Shown one piece after another: positions 1 to 8,955 of a DNA stretch of 64,000 nucleotides; the stretch's first letter is position 1; every line of letters starts with the position of its first letter. Source of the stretch: Aliiroseovarius sp. F47248L (GTDB taxonomy: Bacteria > Pseudomonadota > Alphaproteobacteria > Rhodobacterales > Rhodobacteraceae); contig NZ_JALKBF010000001.1 of NCBI RefSeq assembly GCF_023016085.1, positions 1,674,001 to 1,738,000 of the forward strand, in the 5' to 3' direction. The position numbers were made by a program, and so were the translations under genes. Below the pieces are notes generated by a model, which saw only the letters and a program-made list of their open reading frames with translations, had not been told where the DNA came from and made no database searches.

Positions 1-1
1 C

Positions 2-766
2 TGCGAGGATTTCACCATCACCGGCCCTGACCGCGACCTGCATTCGGGCATGTATGGCGGCATCGCGATGAATCCCATCCGTATCCTGACCCGTGCTTTG
101 GCTGATCTGCATGATGACACAGGACGCATCACCCTGCCCGGCTTTTATAACGGGGTCGAGGAGCTGTCGGACGAAATACGCGCCCAGTGGCAGGGGTTGG
201 GCTTTGACCACGCCGCCTTCCTAGGCGATGTTGGTTTGAAACATCCGGCAGGAGAACAAGACCGCATGCCGATCGAAATGCTGTGGTCGCGGCCAACCTG
301 CGATGTGAACGGTATCTGGGGTGGCTATACCGGCGACGGGTTCAAGACCGTACTGCCCAGCAAGGCATCGGCCAAGGTCAGCTTCCGGCTGGTGGGCAAA
401 CAAGACCCCGACGCGATCCGCAAAACCTTCCGTGCTTATCTGGAAAAGCGCCTGCCCGAAGGTTTCACCATTGAATACCGCACCGAGAAAGGCTCGCCCG
501 CTGCGCAGGTATCCACCGACAACCCGATGTTCGAACAAGCACGCAAGGCGCTGAGCGAAGAATGGGGTATGCCGGCAGCCTTTGCCGGTTGCGGCGGCTC
601 GATCCCGATTGCAGGCTATTTCAAGGATATACTGGGCGTTGACGCAATGCTGATCGGCTTTGGCAAAGATGACGACAACATTCACAGCCCGAACGAAAAA
701 TACGATCTGGAAAGTTTCCATAAAGGCATTCGCAGTTGGGCGCGCATCTTGGCAAAACTGTCCTGA
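2..766 (+). CDS. M20-family metallopeptidase (dipeptidase type), 3' part only
   Basis: The open frame runs in from the left edge, so only about the last 254 residues are present. The piece opens inside the dimerisation (lid) domain with GPDRDLHSGMYGG, typical of M20 dipeptidase/carboxypeptidase-type enzymes. It closes with the end of the catalytic domain, where NIHSPNE supplies the last zinc-ligand histidine. The family hydrolyses dipeptides or N-acyl amino acids in the cytoplasm with a two-zinc centre. The substrate cannot be named from this fragment. The gene converges on a small membrane-protein gene on the other strand. Confidence 0.85.
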   Translation, partial: CEDFTITGPDRDLHSGMYGGIAMNPIRILTRALADLHDDTGRITLPGFYNGVEELSDEIRAQWQGLGFDHAAFLGDVGLKHPAGEQDRMPIEMLWSRPTCDVNGIWGGYTGDGFKTVLPSKASAKVSFRLVGKQDPDAIRKTFRAYLEKRLPEGFTIEYRTEKGSPAAQVSTDNPMFEQARKALSEEWGMPAAFAGCGGSIPIAGYFKDILGVDAMLIGFGKDDDNIHSPNEKYDLESFHKGIRSWARILAKLS

Positions 767-802
767 ACACGCTGGTCCGGTATCCTGCGTACCGGGCCAG
801 CC

Positions 803-1036
803 CTATCCCTCGCGGGAGGTCGGACCCGACCGAAGGTGTCGCACGATCTTGATCAACAAGATCACCCACGGCCCACCATGCATCACAAGATCAAGTATAT
901 CGAGCGGACGCACCAATGTGCCGGATAACAGCATCACCAGCTTTTCCCAGATATGCGGTGGCGCAAATGGGGCTAGGCCGATGGTCAGGCAGAAAATGAC
1001 GACGGTCAAAAAAGGAATATTGTCAAAAATCGACAT
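803..1036 (-). CDS. Small inner-membrane protein, about 77 residues
   Basis: This short protein begins MSIFDNIPFLTVVIFCLTIG and has two hydrophobic segments, roughly residues 6-24 and 51-66. A conserved-looking PHIWEKLVMLLSGTLVRPLD stretch lies between them. Small proteins of this kind are, from memory, often labelled 'RND transporter' in Rhodobacteraceae genomes. Nothing in the sequence supports a transport role, so that label should not be trusted. An upstream in-frame start at 1066 exists, but the ATG at 1036 follows an AAGGGG-like ribosome site and fits the hydrophobic start better. Function unknown. Confidence 0.6.
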   Translation of the reverse strand: MSIFDNIPFLTVVIFCLTIGLAPFAPPHIWEKLVMLLSGTLVRPLDILDLVMHGGPWVILLIKIVRHLRSGPTSREG

Positions 1037-1132
1037 CAACAGCCCCTTTTGCCAAACCGGTCGCAATCTTGGTGTCTTGCGATCAACGCGGACAGGCTAT
1101 CGCCGAAAACTCAGGATGAATATGTGGTGAAG

Positions 1133-1209
1133 TGGCGCGGTTGACGGGGCTCGAACCCGCGACCCCCGGCGTGACAGGCCGGTACTCTAACCAACTGAGC
1201 TACAACCGC
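1133..1209 (-). tRNA. tRNA-Asp (GTC), copy 1
   Basis: The 77-nt cloverleaf has acceptor stem GCGGTTG/CAACCGC, a GTC anticodon in a CCGGC/GCCGG stem, a GGTTCGAGC T-arm and an encoded CCA end. It is identical to the second copy about 150 nt away and has its own promoter-like sequence. Confidence 0.97.
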
Positions 1210-1220
1210 GCGTGGCGGCG

Positions 1221-1249
1221 TGAATACAGTGGGCATGATGGACCGTCAA
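1221..1249 (-). promoter_or_regulatory. Promoter of tRNA-Asp copy 1
   Basis: On the minus strand TTGACG is followed after 17 nt by TATTCA, about 12 nt before the tRNA 5' end. This matches the sigma-70-type arrangement expected for a stable RNA gene. Confidence 0.6.
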
Positions 1250-1313
1250 TGGGCAAATCACACGATGCGGCTGGTTGGTTTACGGGTAAGTAGACAGGCT
1301 TGAACGGTGGGCT

Positions 1314-1343
1314 AAAAACGAAGAAACCCCGCCAATGGCGGGG
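1314..1343 (-). terminator. Rho-independent terminator after tRNA-Asp copy 2
   Basis: On the minus strand a perfect 7-bp stem CCCCGCC/GGCGGGG with a 3-nt loop is followed by TTTCTTCGTTTTT. It lies 18 nt downstream of the second tRNA-Asp. It separates the two tRNA genes into independent units. Confidence 0.75.
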
Positions 1344-1360
1344 CGTCTTTCAGGCAGTGG

Positions 1361-1437
1361 TGGCGCGGTTGACGGGGCTCGAACCCGCGACCCCCGGCGT
1401 GACAGGCCGGTACTCTAACCAACTGAGCTACAACCGC
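1361..1437 (-). tRNA. tRNA-Asp (GTC), copy 2
   Basis: The 77-nt cloverleaf is identical base for base to the copy at 1133-1209, including the encoded CCA. It is flanked by its own promoter-like element upstream and a terminator downstream. Confidence 0.97.
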
Positions 1438-1466
1438 TCACTGCCAGCCTTTCGGCTTGTTCGGGC

Positions 1467-1495
1467 GTTCTAGGCTGCAGGCCCAAGGGCGTCAA
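1467..1495 (-). promoter_or_regulatory. Promoter of tRNA-Asp copy 2
   Basis: On the minus strand TTGACG is followed after 17 nt by TAGAAC, about 30 nt before the tRNA 5' end. The -35 hexamer and spacing match those of copy 1, although the spacer sequences differ. Confidence 0.55.
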
Positions 1496-1518
1496 GCGGC
1501 CAATTCAGTTTTTCCGGA

Positions 1519-2115
1519 TTATTTTTCGATGGTCCGGTGTCCATGTCGGGCGGACAGGTGAAATATGATACCCTGACCGCCGGGCAAGTCCAGCATGTCA
1601 TGTTCGTTCAACCCCAACCAACGGGCCCGAAGCACTCGCGACAGAATGCCGTGGGTGAATATGACCGCCGGTCCGGACAGATCAGCCAAAAACGCATCGG
1701 CCCTGCGCTCAAGATCCAGATAGGTCTCGCCGCCCGGTGACATGAAGTGCCAGTTCAACGGATCGTTTTCAGCGATCACAGAAAGCTGGGGCCAACCAGC
1801 ATGGATCTGGGATTGAGTCAGACCTTCCCACGCGCCAAACGCAACTTCACATAAGCGCGCATCTTGGGTCAGAGGCCAACCCAGCGGCTTCAGCGACAAC
1901 TCGGCAGTTTGAAGCGCCCTGCCTTGCGGAGAACTAAAGGCTTGCACGTCCTGCCGTTCAGCCAAAATCTGCTGCAGGATCACGCCCATATCACGGGCTT
2001 GCTGGCATCCCAGTTCGGTCAGGGGCGAATCCAATCGTCCTTGATGCCGCCGCGCCAAGTTCCACTCTGTCTGGCCATGGCGAATGACAAACAACTCTGG
2101 GTATCGGCTATGCAT
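1519..2115 (-). CDS. Histidine phosphatase family protein
   Basis: This 198-residue protein carries the phosphohistidine signature IRHGQTEWN near residues 10-18. A second active-site histidine lies in FTHGILSRVLRARW near residue 155. The length and the DSPLTELG segment are typical of small phosphoglycerate-mutase-like phosphatases, which form a phospho-histidine intermediate in the cytoplasm. The family acts on sugar phosphates, nucleotide derivatives and cobalamin intermediates, so the substrate is undetermined. It sits alone between tRNA genes, so context does not help. Confidence 0.85.
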   Translation of the reverse strand: MHSRYPELFVIRHGQTEWNLARRHQGRLDSPLTELGCQQARDMGVILQQILAERQDVQAFSSPQGRALQTAELSLKPLGWPLTQDARLCEVAFGAWEGLTQSQIHAGWPQLSVIAENDPLNWHFMSPGGETYLDLERRADAFLADLSGPAVIFTHGILSRVLRARWLGLNEHDMLDLPGGQGIIFHLSARHGHRTIEK

Positions 2116-2196
2116 GAGGATCTGTTCCCTTCTGCTCGCTCAACCTAACCGACCTGAGTGATCTGGCAAGGATTCTTGGATATGAACGAGGGGGAA

Positions 2197-2272
<76 letters not shown>

Positions 2273-2281
2273 GATGGGCTG

Positions 2282-2311
2282 CTAATAGCCTTGGCAAACC
2301 GGGGATTGCAA
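2282..2311 (-). promoter_or_regulatory. Likely promoter of tRNA-Val (TAC)
   Basis: On the minus strand TTGCAA and TATTAG are separated by 18 nt, ending about 10 nt before the tRNA 5' end. Confidence 0.5.
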
Positions 2312-2463
2312 GTGCGGTTTTCATTATGGGTTAAAAATTTTTTGTCCCCCTCGGCCAGCGACCGACAATATACGAATTGCACACAGGCAACCCAGCGCCA
2401 AATGGTTGCACTTTGCCCTACGTAACGTATGGTGCCTGAATTCCACCAGTGAGGACCCTGAAC

Positions 2464-3465
2464 ATGTCGGCCCCTGTCGTTCCTAAAGGCGTTGCCCATG
2501 TTGCCATTGATGCACCCGACAGTCCCGAACCGATTGTGTTTGTTCTGTTGCCCAACCTGTCGATGTTGGCTTTTACATCCGCCATCGAACCGTTGCGCAT
2601 CGCAAACCAGCTGACCGGACAAAGCCTGTATTCCTGGACCACCATGTCTGAGGACGGTCAGAATGTGCGCTGCTCCAACGGGATCGAGATCGGCATTGAT
2701 CGCGCTTTGGGGGACACGCCGGGCGACTGTCGTATCTTCGTTTGTTCAGGCGTGCAACCCGAGCTTTCGACTAGCAGCAAAGTCGCGGACTGGACCCGCA
2801 AACAATGGCGCCTGGGGCGCACAGTCGGGGCCTTGTGCACCGGTACATATACGCTGGCCAAAGCGGGCATTCTGGCAGGACACAAGTTCACGCTGCATTG
2901 GGAAAACATTGCCCCCTTTCGCGAACATTTCCCGGATCTGAACCCGGTCGAGCAGCTTTATACGATGGACAACCGCGTTCTGACCTGCGGTGGCGGGTCG
3001 GCCGCCACGGATCTGTTTTTCAAGCTGATCTATGACACCCATGGGCCGGTTCTGGCGCAAGCCGTCCTGAACATGTGCCTGCACACAGTGCAGCGTTCGG
3101 AAACCGACCGCCAGCAAAGCTCCACCTCGGCATCGATCGGGGTACGCAATGACAAACTGGTACGCATTATCAACCATTTCGAAGAACATCTGGACGATCA
3201 CATCAATCTGGACATCGTCACCGAAGAACTGGGCATATCACGGCGCCAGATGGAGCGTCTGTTTCGTCACTATCTGGACACCACACCCAAGAAATACCTA
3301 CAAAACCTGCGTCTACAACGCGCACGAATTTTGCTGGCGGAAACCGACCTGGCGGTGGTCGATGTGGCCGTGGCATGCGGGTTTGAATCTGCCGCCTATT
3401 TCTCAAAACGGTTTCGCGAAGCGTTTGGTATGTCGCCGCACAAGTTTTCAACCGGTCACGTCTGA
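2464..3465 (+). CDS. GlxA/GbdR-like AraC-family transcriptional regulator
   Basis: The 333-residue protein has an N-terminal DJ-1/PfpI (class I amidotransferase-like) sensor domain, about residues 15-200, including GALCTGTYTLAKAGILAG. A C-terminal AraC-type double helix-turn-helix, about 220-325, includes LGISRRQMERLFRHYL and VAVACGFESAAYFSKRFREAFG. The layout and helix sequences resemble GbdR-type activators of glycine betaine and carnitine catabolism. A target here is only inferred; a MttB-family gene lies 10 kb away. A GTG at 2449 is in frame, but GAGGA at 2451-2455 is placed 8 nt before the ATG at 2464. Confidence 0.85.
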   Translation: MSAPVVPKGVAHVAIDAPDSPEPIVFVLLPNLSMLAFTSAIEPLRIANQLTGQSLYSWTTMSEDGQNVRCSNGIEIGIDRALGDTPGDCRIFVCSGVQPELSTSSKVADWTRKQWRLGRTVGALCTGTYTLAKAGILAGHKFTLHWENIAPFREHFPDLNPVEQLYTMDNRVLTCGGGSAATDLFFKLIYDTHGPVLAQAVLNMCLHTVQRSETDRQQSSTSASIGVRNDKLVRIINHFEEHLDDHINLDIVTEELGISRRQMERLFRHYLDTTPKKYLQNLRLQRARILLAETDLAVVDVAVACGFESAAYFSKRFREAFGMSPHKFSTGHV

Positions 3466-3526
3466 CGACTTATACACAACTAAGTTGCGCGAAGTTTGTG
3501 TTACTTCCAAAACAAAACAAGAAGAT

Positions 3527-3601
3527 TGGTGGGTGATAAGAGATTTGAACTCCTGACATCTTCGATGTGAACGAAGCGCTCTACCACTGAGCTAATCACC
3601 C
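3527..3601 (-). tRNA. tRNA-Val (CAC)
   Basis: The 75-nt cloverleaf has acceptor GGGTGAT/ATCACCC, anticodon loop TTCACAT (anticodon CAC) and an encoded CCA. It starts 19 nt after the HU-like gene's stop codon, and I see no promoter of its own in the gap. It may therefore be processed from the HU transcript. Confidence 0.95.
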
Positions 3602-3620
3602 GACGGGGCAGCTTTTAGCG

Positions 3621-4022
3621 TCAGTCATCAACCGGTGCAAGAGGGTCATCGACCTTGGCTGACATCTTATTGCGTCGGATTTTGCAAATCACAACATCCG
3701 CATCAGGCAAGGTCTTCTGACGGTTCACTTTCACCGTTCCCAGCGGAGGAATGCGCAACTTCTCTCCACGCACCAGGGCAGCGCCCAGCTCTTCTAACAC
3801 AGCCTCATAGACATCGCGCACTTGAATTGGGCGAAGCTCGGTCCGTGCTGCAACACGCGCCAGCATCTCTTTCGTTTTTACCACTGGTTCAGAGGGCGCG
3901 GTTGGCTTGCTCTCATCTGGTTTGGAGGATTTGGACAGCGGCGCGACGGCCTCTTTTACAGCTTTGTCTGCGGATGCCGAACTGCGCATCGTTTTTGATT
4001 TAGATTTCGGACTTACGGCCAT
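3621..4022 (-). CDS. HU/IHF-family DNA-binding protein with basic N-terminal tail
   Basis: The 133-residue protein has a lysine-, serine- and proline-rich N-terminal tail of about 45 residues. A bacterial histone-like domain follows (about 48-125), with the alpha-helical dimer half and a RIPPLGTVKVNRQKTL arm region. Ordinary HU proteins have about 90 residues, so the tail is an addition. Tailed HU-like proteins occur in alphaproteobacteria; this one presumably bends or compacts DNA in the nucleoid. It follows lon in the same orientation, as HU genes often do, but a hairpin lies between them. Confidence 0.85.
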   Translation of the reverse strand: MAVSPKSKSKTMRSSASADKAVKEAVAPLSKSSKPDESKPTAPSEPVVKTKEMLARVAARTELRPIQVRDVYEAVLEELGAALVRGEKLRIPPLGTVKVNRQKTLPDADVVICKIRRNKMSAKVDDPLAPVDD

Positions 4023-4102
4023 GAAAGGTCCCCTGTTTTTGGGTGGCGGCGTTTTTTGTTATTCTTCAAGGATAACGACGCGCCGAACGTCGCCTGAATG
4101 TG

Positions 4103-4135
4103 AAACGTGCGGACACTTGGCCCGCACGTTTTTTT
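4103..4135. terminator. Hairpin terminator between lon and the HU-like gene
   Basis: A perfect 10-bp stem AAACGTGCGG/CCGCACGTTT with a 9-nt loop has a run of seven T on the plus-strand side. On the minus strand, the direction of both neighbouring genes, it is followed only by TTTCAC. It could attenuate lon read-through into the HU gene. Confidence 0.55.
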
Positions 4136-4148
4136 ACTTTACCACCAA

Positions 4149-6554
4149 TCAATGTGCGATCGGGGGAGCACTTGGCGGATTCTTCGCCAGAGCGGCCGCT
4201 GCCGCCTCTTCTGCAGCTTCATCCCATTCGACCGGGACCGGCTTGCGCACCAAGGCGTGCTTCAAAACTTCGGACACGTGATTGACAGGTATGATTTCCA
4301 ACCCTTCTTTCACATTGTCCGGAATTTCGCGCAGGTCTTTTTCATTCTCCTGCGGAATCAGCACTGTTTTGATGCCGCCACGCAATGCTGCCAACAGTTT
4401 TTCCTTCAAACCGCCAATAGCCAGTGCGTTGCCGCGCAGCGTAACCTCGCCCGTCATGGCGATGTCTTTTCTAACTGGAATACCCGTCAGAACAGACACG
4501 ATAGACGTGACCATCGCCAACCCTGCCGACGGGCCATCCTTCGGCGTCGCGCCTTCCGGCACGTGCACGTGGATATCCCATTTTTCGAACTGGGGTGGCT
4601 TCACACCGATGTCCGGTGCAATCGAGCGGACATAGGAGCTTGCCGCGTCAATCGACTCTTTCATCACATCGCCCAGCTTGCCGGTGGTTTTCATCCGACC
4701 TTTGCCCGGCAGGCGCAATGCCTCGATCGACAGAAGATCGCCGCCCACGCTGGTCCAGGCCAAGCCCGTCACGACGCCGATCTGATCTTCCTGTTCGGCC
4801 AACCCATAACGATGTTTGCGTACACCCAGATAGTCATCCAGTGCGTCCGGGGTCACGTCGACCTTGTCGACTTCCTTTTTCACCAGCTTTGTCACGGCTT
4901 TACGAGCCAGTTTAGACAATTCGCGTTTCAGGTTACGCACACCCGCTTCGCGGGTGTAATATCGGATCATATCGGTCAAGGCGCTTTCCGACACCGAGAA
5001 CTCATCCTTTTTCAGGCCGTGATCCTTGATCACCTCTGGCAGCAAGTGACGCGTCGCGATCTCGCGCTTTTCGTCCTCGGTGTAACCGGCCAACGGAATG
5101 ATCTCCATCCGGTCCAGAAGCGGGCCGGGCATGTTGTAGGAGTTCGCGGTAGTCAGGAACATCACATTCGACAGGTCATATTCGACCTCAAGGTAGTGGT
5201 CGACGAAGGTCGAGTTCTGTTCCGGATCCAGCACCTCAAGCATCGCCGACGCCGGGTCGCCACGGAAATCCTGACCCATCTTGTCGATCTCGTCGAGCAG
5301 GATCAGCGGGTTCGTGGTTTTCGCCTTTTTCAGCGCCTGAATGATCTTGCCGGGCATAGAGCCGATATAGGTCCGGCGGTGGCCGCGGATCTCGGACTCA
5401 TCACGCACGCCGCCCAGCGAGATGCGGATAAACTCGCGCCCCGTGGCTTTCGCAACAGATTTCCCAAGCGAGGTTTTACCCACACCCGGAGGGCCAACAA
5501 GGCACATGATCGGGCCTTTGAGCTTCTTCGAGCGCTGCTGAACCGCCAGATACTCGACGATCCGCTCTTTGACCTTCTCAAGCCCATAGTGATCAGCGTC
5601 GAGCACTTTTTGCGCGTTGTTCAAGTCTTTCTTAACGCGGCTTTTCGTACCCCATGGCAGTCCCAGCATCCAGTCAAGATAGTTGCGCACAACGGTCGCT
5701 TCAGCCGACATCGGCGACATGTTTTTAAGCTTCTTCAGCTCGGCATCTGCCTTTTCGCGCGCCTCTTGCGACAGTTTGGTAGCTTCGATCTTTTCTTCAA
5801 GCTCGGTCAGCTCGTTCTGACCTTCTTCGCCGTCGCCAAGCTCTTTCTGAATGGCCTTCATTTGCTCATTCAAATAGTACTCGCGCTGGGTGCGCTCCAT
5901 CTGGCTTTTGACACGTGTCTTGATCTTTTTCTCGACCCGCAGCACGGACATTTCGCCCTGCATCAGGCCAAACACCTTCTCAAGCCGTTCGGACACGGTG
6001 AAGGTTTCCAGAAGTTCCTGTTTCTGATCCACTTCGACACCCAGATGACCAGCTACCAAATCGGCCAGCTTGTCTGGCGCGCGGGTTTCTGACACAGCGG
6101 CCAACGCTTCTTCGGGGATGTTTTTCTTGATCTTGGCGTAGCGTTCGAATTCCTCGCCAACCGAGCGCAAAAGCGCCTCGATCTCGCTGGCGTCACCGGG
6201 GCGTTCCTCGATGATTTCAGCGAAGGCTTCGAAATAGTCGGCATTGTCGACGTAATCGGTGATGCGCACACGCGACTGTCCTTCTACCAACACCTTTACA
6301 GTGCCGTCGGGCAGTTTCAAGAGTTGCAGCACATTGGCCAGCACACCCACATCATAGATGCCTTCCACGTCCGGCTCATCAACCGAAGGGTCGATCTGAC
6401 TGGACAGAAGGATTTGTTTGTCATCTGCCATCACCTCTTCCAGCGCCCGGACGGATTTCTCGCGCCCGACAAACAGCGGCACGATCATGTGGGGAAAGAC
6501 CACAATGTCACGCAGCGGCAGGACCGGGAAGGATTGGCTCAGTTGCTCACTCAT
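4149..6554 (-). CDS. lon: ATP-dependent Lon protease
   Basis: This is a full-length 801-residue LonA. The N-terminal substrate-binding domain starts FPVLPLRDIVVFPHMIVPLF. A coiled-coil follows, then the AAA+ module with Walker A GPPGVGKTSLGKS near residue 350 and Walker B LILLDEIDKM. The C-terminal protease domain has the catalytic serine in DGPSAGLAM and the lysine in GGLKEKLLAA. The cytoplasmic hexamer degrades misfolded and regulatory proteins. The tail ends in an alanine-rich stretch. AGGAAA is suitably placed before the ATG. Family membership is certain. Confidence 0.98.
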   Translation of the reverse strand: MSEQLSQSFPVLPLRDIVVFPHMIVPLFVGREKSVRALEEVMADDKQILLSSQIDPSVDEPDVEGIYDVGVLANVLQLLKLPDGTVKVLVEGQSRVRITDYVDNADYFEAFAEIIEERPGDASEIEALLRSVGEEFERYAKIKKNIPEEALAAVSETRAPDKLADLVAGHLGVEVDQKQELLETFTVSERLEKVFGLMQGEMSVLRVEKKIKTRVKSQMERTQREYYLNEQMKAIQKELGDGEEGQNELTELEEKIEATKLSQEAREKADAELKKLKNMSPMSAEATVVRNYLDWMLGLPWGTKSRVKKDLNNAQKVLDADHYGLEKVKERIVEYLAVQQRSKKLKGPIMCLVGPPGVGKTSLGKSVAKATGREFIRISLGGVRDESEIRGHRRTYIGSMPGKIIQALKKAKTTNPLILLDEIDKMGQDFRGDPASAMLEVLDPEQNSTFVDHYLEVEYDLSNVMFLTTANSYNMPGPLLDRMEIIPLAGYTEDEKREIATRHLLPEVIKDHGLKKDEFSVSESALTDMIRYYTREAGVRNLKRELSKLARKAVTKLVKKEVDKVDVTPDALDDYLGVRKHRYGLAEQEDQIGVVTGLAWTSVGGDLLSIEALRLPGKGRMKTTGKLGDVMKESIDAASSYVRSIAPDIGVKPPQFEKWDIHVHVPEGATPKDGPSAGLAMVTSIVSVLTGIPVRKDIAMTGEVTLRGNALAIGGLKEKLLAALRGGIKTVLIPQENEKDLREIPDNVKEGLEIIPVNHVSEVLKHALVRKPVPVEWDEAAEEAAAAALAKNPPSAPPIAH

Positions 6555-6744
6555 AAGATTTCCTTGTTCTTGGCAAAGCGCCCTGCCCCAGTATCTTGGC
6601 AGCTGGGGCGCCTCCTGTTCGGATATTCAGATGGGGGTCGCACCGCCCAACGTCAACCCGCTTTGCCCTGACACTCTGCCCCTGCCACGCGCGGACAACA
6701 AGGGCAAACCGGGGCATATTTTGCACGATCAGGTTTCCGATCTG

Positions 6745-7887
6745 TTAAAGCGGGTCGATATCGCCTTGTGCGCGACCTGCATGGAAGGCTGCTTCCCATT
6801 CAGCGAAGGATTGGGAGGCAATCGCATCGCGCATTCCTTGCATGATCTCTTGGAAATAATGCAGGTTGTGCCATGTCAGCAGCATTCCCGAAATCATCTC
6901 TTGCGCGCGAAAAACGTGATGGAGGTAAGCACGCGAGTAGTTGCGGCATGCGGGACAGCCGCAGTTGTCATCAATCGGGCGCGGGTCGTCCTGATGACGG
7001 GCGTTTTTTATGTTCAAAACTCCGTGACGGGTAAACACTTGCCCCGTCCGGCCCGAACGCGATGGCAAGACGCAGTCCATCATGTCGATACCGCGCTTCA
7101 CCGCGCCCACGATGTCGTCCGGCTTGCCAACTCCCATCAGATAGCGAGGCTTGTCTTGCGGCAGAAAATCTGGCGCGAAATCGAGGCAGTCGAACATCGC
7201 CACCTGCCCTTCCCCCACAGCCAACCCGCCAACAGCGTAGCCATCAAACCCGATTTCTTTCAAAGCTTCGGCGCTTTCCTCGCGGAAATCGCGTTCCAGC
7301 CCGCCTTGCATGATACCAAAAAGGGCATGACCGGGGCGATCTCCGAACGCGTCTTTGGATCTAGCCGCCCAGCGCATTGAAAGACGCATGCTGTCCGCAA
7401 TCCGGTCGCGATCGGCTGGAAGAGCGGGGCATTCGTCAAAACACATTACGATGTCGGATCCCAACAGCCGCTGAATCTCCATCGACCGTTCTGGCGTCAG
7501 TTCATGTTTCGATCCATCGATATGGGATTTGAAGGTCACGCCCTTCTCGGTCAGCTTGCGCAGGCCTGCCAAGCTCATCACCTGAAATCCGCCACTATCG
7601 GTCAGGATCGGCTTATCCCAGTTCATGAATCGATGCAGCCCACCCAGCCTGTCGATCCGCTCGGCCGTAGGGCGCAACATCAGGTGATAGGTGTTACCCA
7701 ACAGAATGTCAGCCCCGGTGGCCGCCACACTTTCAGGCATCATCGCCTTAACGGTAGCCGCCGTTCCTACTGGCATAAAGGCCGGAGTGCGGATATCGCC
7801 ACGCGGTGTGGATATCACCCCAGTACGGGCCTTACCGTCTGTAGCATTCAGCGAATAGGTGACGCGGTTTTGGCTTGGATTTTGCAT
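6745..7887 (-). CDS. tgt: Queuine tRNA-ribosyltransferase
   Basis: The 380-residue TIM-barrel enzyme exchanges guanine 34 for preQ1 in tRNAs with GUN anticodons (Asp, Asn, His, Tyr). Visible motifs are [10 protein letters not shown], the substrate-pocket [12 protein letters not shown], and the zinc site [22 protein letters not shown] 18 nt upstream is in frame, but the ATG at 7887 gives the usual family start [13 protein letters not shown]. The two tRNA-Asp genes near the left edge encode one of its substrates. It shares strand and order with lon without obvious overlap. Confidence 0.97.
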   Translation of the reverse strand: MQNPSQNRVTYSLNATDGKARTGVISTPRGDIRTPAFMPVGTAATVKAMMPESVAATGADILLGNTYHLMLRPTAERIDRLGGLHRFMNWDKPILTDSGGFQVMSLAGLRKLTEKGVTFKSHIDGSKHELTPERSMEIQRLLGSDIVMCFDECPALPADRDRIADSMRLSMRWAARSKDAFGDRPGHALFGIMQGGLERDFREESAEALKEIGFDGYAVGGLAVGEGQVAMFDCLDFAPDFLPQDKPRYLMGVGKPDDIVGAVKRGIDMMDCVLPSRSGRTGQVFTRHGVLNIKNARHQDDPRPIDDNCGCPACRNYSRAYLHHVFRAQEMISGMLLTWHNLHYFQEIMQGMRDAIASQSFAEWEAAFHAGRAQGDIDPL

Positions 7888-7963
7888 GCGCTTCGTGTGG
7901 CGCAAGACGCTCAGAATGCCAAGGGTTTTTTGCCAATGCGTGGGGTTTCAGCGCATGCGCTGT

Positions 7964-8188
7964 TCAGTTATCGTCACCGTGGTTGATCTTCACCGACCCA
8001 AGTTTGGCTTTATTCACACGTTCTGAAAGCCGCTCCAGCTTGCGACTGGTCAGCATCAGTTCCGTCAGAGTTGTGTTATCCACCCGGTTAGCCAACGCAT
8101 AGGCAACGTCCTGCACCATCCGAGCCGCCTGATCCAGCTGCTCGTTACATGTCACCGTTTTTGTCTCACCGTTTTTCGTCGAAATCAC
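7964..8188 (-). CDS. Conserved-looking 74-residue protein of unknown function
   Basis: The soluble, charged small protein is mostly alpha-helical in appearance (LDQAARMVQDVAYALANRVD, then LMLTSRKLERLSERVNKAK). It has no signal peptide and no motif I recognise. The start is GTG, supported by GAGGAG about 9 nt upstream. It ends 76 nt before tgt and could be co-transcribed with it. Confidence 0.55.
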   Translation of the reverse strand: MISTKNGETKTVTCNEQLDQAARMVQDVAYALANRVDNTTLTELMLTSRKLERLSERVNKAKLGSVKINHGDDN

Positions 8189-8522
8189 CGCCTAGGCTCC
8201 TCGTGTCGTACCTGTTTACGCAAAAGAGCGCTTTCCATCATAGATTCAAGTCGAACACGTCCATTTTATGGCGAATTATAGGCGTTTGCGCATCATGCGG
8301 TTGTGATTTTCAACACAATGCCCGGAAATTTTCTGGATTCGGATCGAAAGTCGAAACATGTAACATATTCAGCATCTTAAAGTTCTCGCCCCCGCTTTAA
8401 TGTCTGGCTCTCGGCAACACAGGGCTTTGACTCTACCACAGTGACGGTCTTGTTTCTGGCTGCCTCTGGACGTTGCAGGCATCAATCCTTATATGATCAG
8501 TCAGGATTAGAATGATGGCACA
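8189..8522. other. Intergenic region between divergent genes
   Basis: These 334 nt separate the 74-residue gene (minus) from sufT (plus) and must hold promoters for both. I see no tRNA, strong hairpin or convincing coding frame. The sequence is noticeably more AT-rich than its flanks around 8220-8400. Confidence 0.5.
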
Positions 8523-8888
8523 ATGACAATGAACACTTCCGACAAGATAGAAGGCGAACCGCTGATCAAGCCTTCGACGGTCGATCATCCGCTGTATGAC
8601 AGCGTGGTCGAAGCCTGCCGCACGGTCTATGACCCCGAAATACCGGTCAATATATTTGACCTGGGTCTGGTTTACACTATCGAGATCAACAACCAGAACG
8701 AAGTTGACCTGATCATGACCCTGACTGCACCGGGTTGCCCTGTCGCAGGCGAAATGCCCGGCTGGCTGATCGAAGCGATCGAACCGGTTGCCGGCGTCAA
8801 GCAAGTGAATGTCGATATGACATGGGATCCGCCCTGGGGCATGGAAATGATGTCGGATGAAGCCCGCCTTGAACTGGGGTTCATGTAA
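8523..8888 (+). CDS. sufT: SufT-type iron-sulfur cluster assembly protein (DUF59/MIP18)
   Basis: The 121-residue single-domain protein has the DUF59 core: YDPEIPVNIFDLGLVYTIEI, then the conserved cysteine in LTAPGCPVAGEMP, then VNVDMTWDPPWGMEMM. SufT-type proteins help mature Fe-S proteins in the cytoplasm. A SufA-type carrier follows 67 nt downstream in the same orientation, supporting this role. No sufBCDS genes are in the window. The ATG lacks a strong Shine-Dalgarno sequence, and a second ATG two codons later is equally possible. Confidence 0.88.
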   Translation: MTMNTSDKIEGEPLIKPSTVDHPLYDSVVEACRTVYDPEIPVNIFDLGLVYTIEINNQNEVDLIMTLTAPGCPVAGEMPGWLIEAIEPVAGVKQVNVDMTWDPPWGMEMMSDEARLELGFM

Positions 8889-8955
8889 CCCCAGATGCAC
8901 CCTGCACTTGAGCGACGCTCCGTGAGCGCCTAGCTTGAGAATGAAGGAGAAGCAG

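Noticed and set aside
4107..6092. Long plus-strand frame of 661 codons opposite lon
   Set aside because: It is a shadow of the lon codons. Its protein is His/Phe/Arg-rich and unlike any family.
8484..8508. AATCCT/AGGATT inverted repeat upstream of sufT, considered as an iron-responsive operator
   Set aside because: Six-base arms with a 13-nt spacer are likely by chance, and the sequence does not match a known iron box that I can cite.
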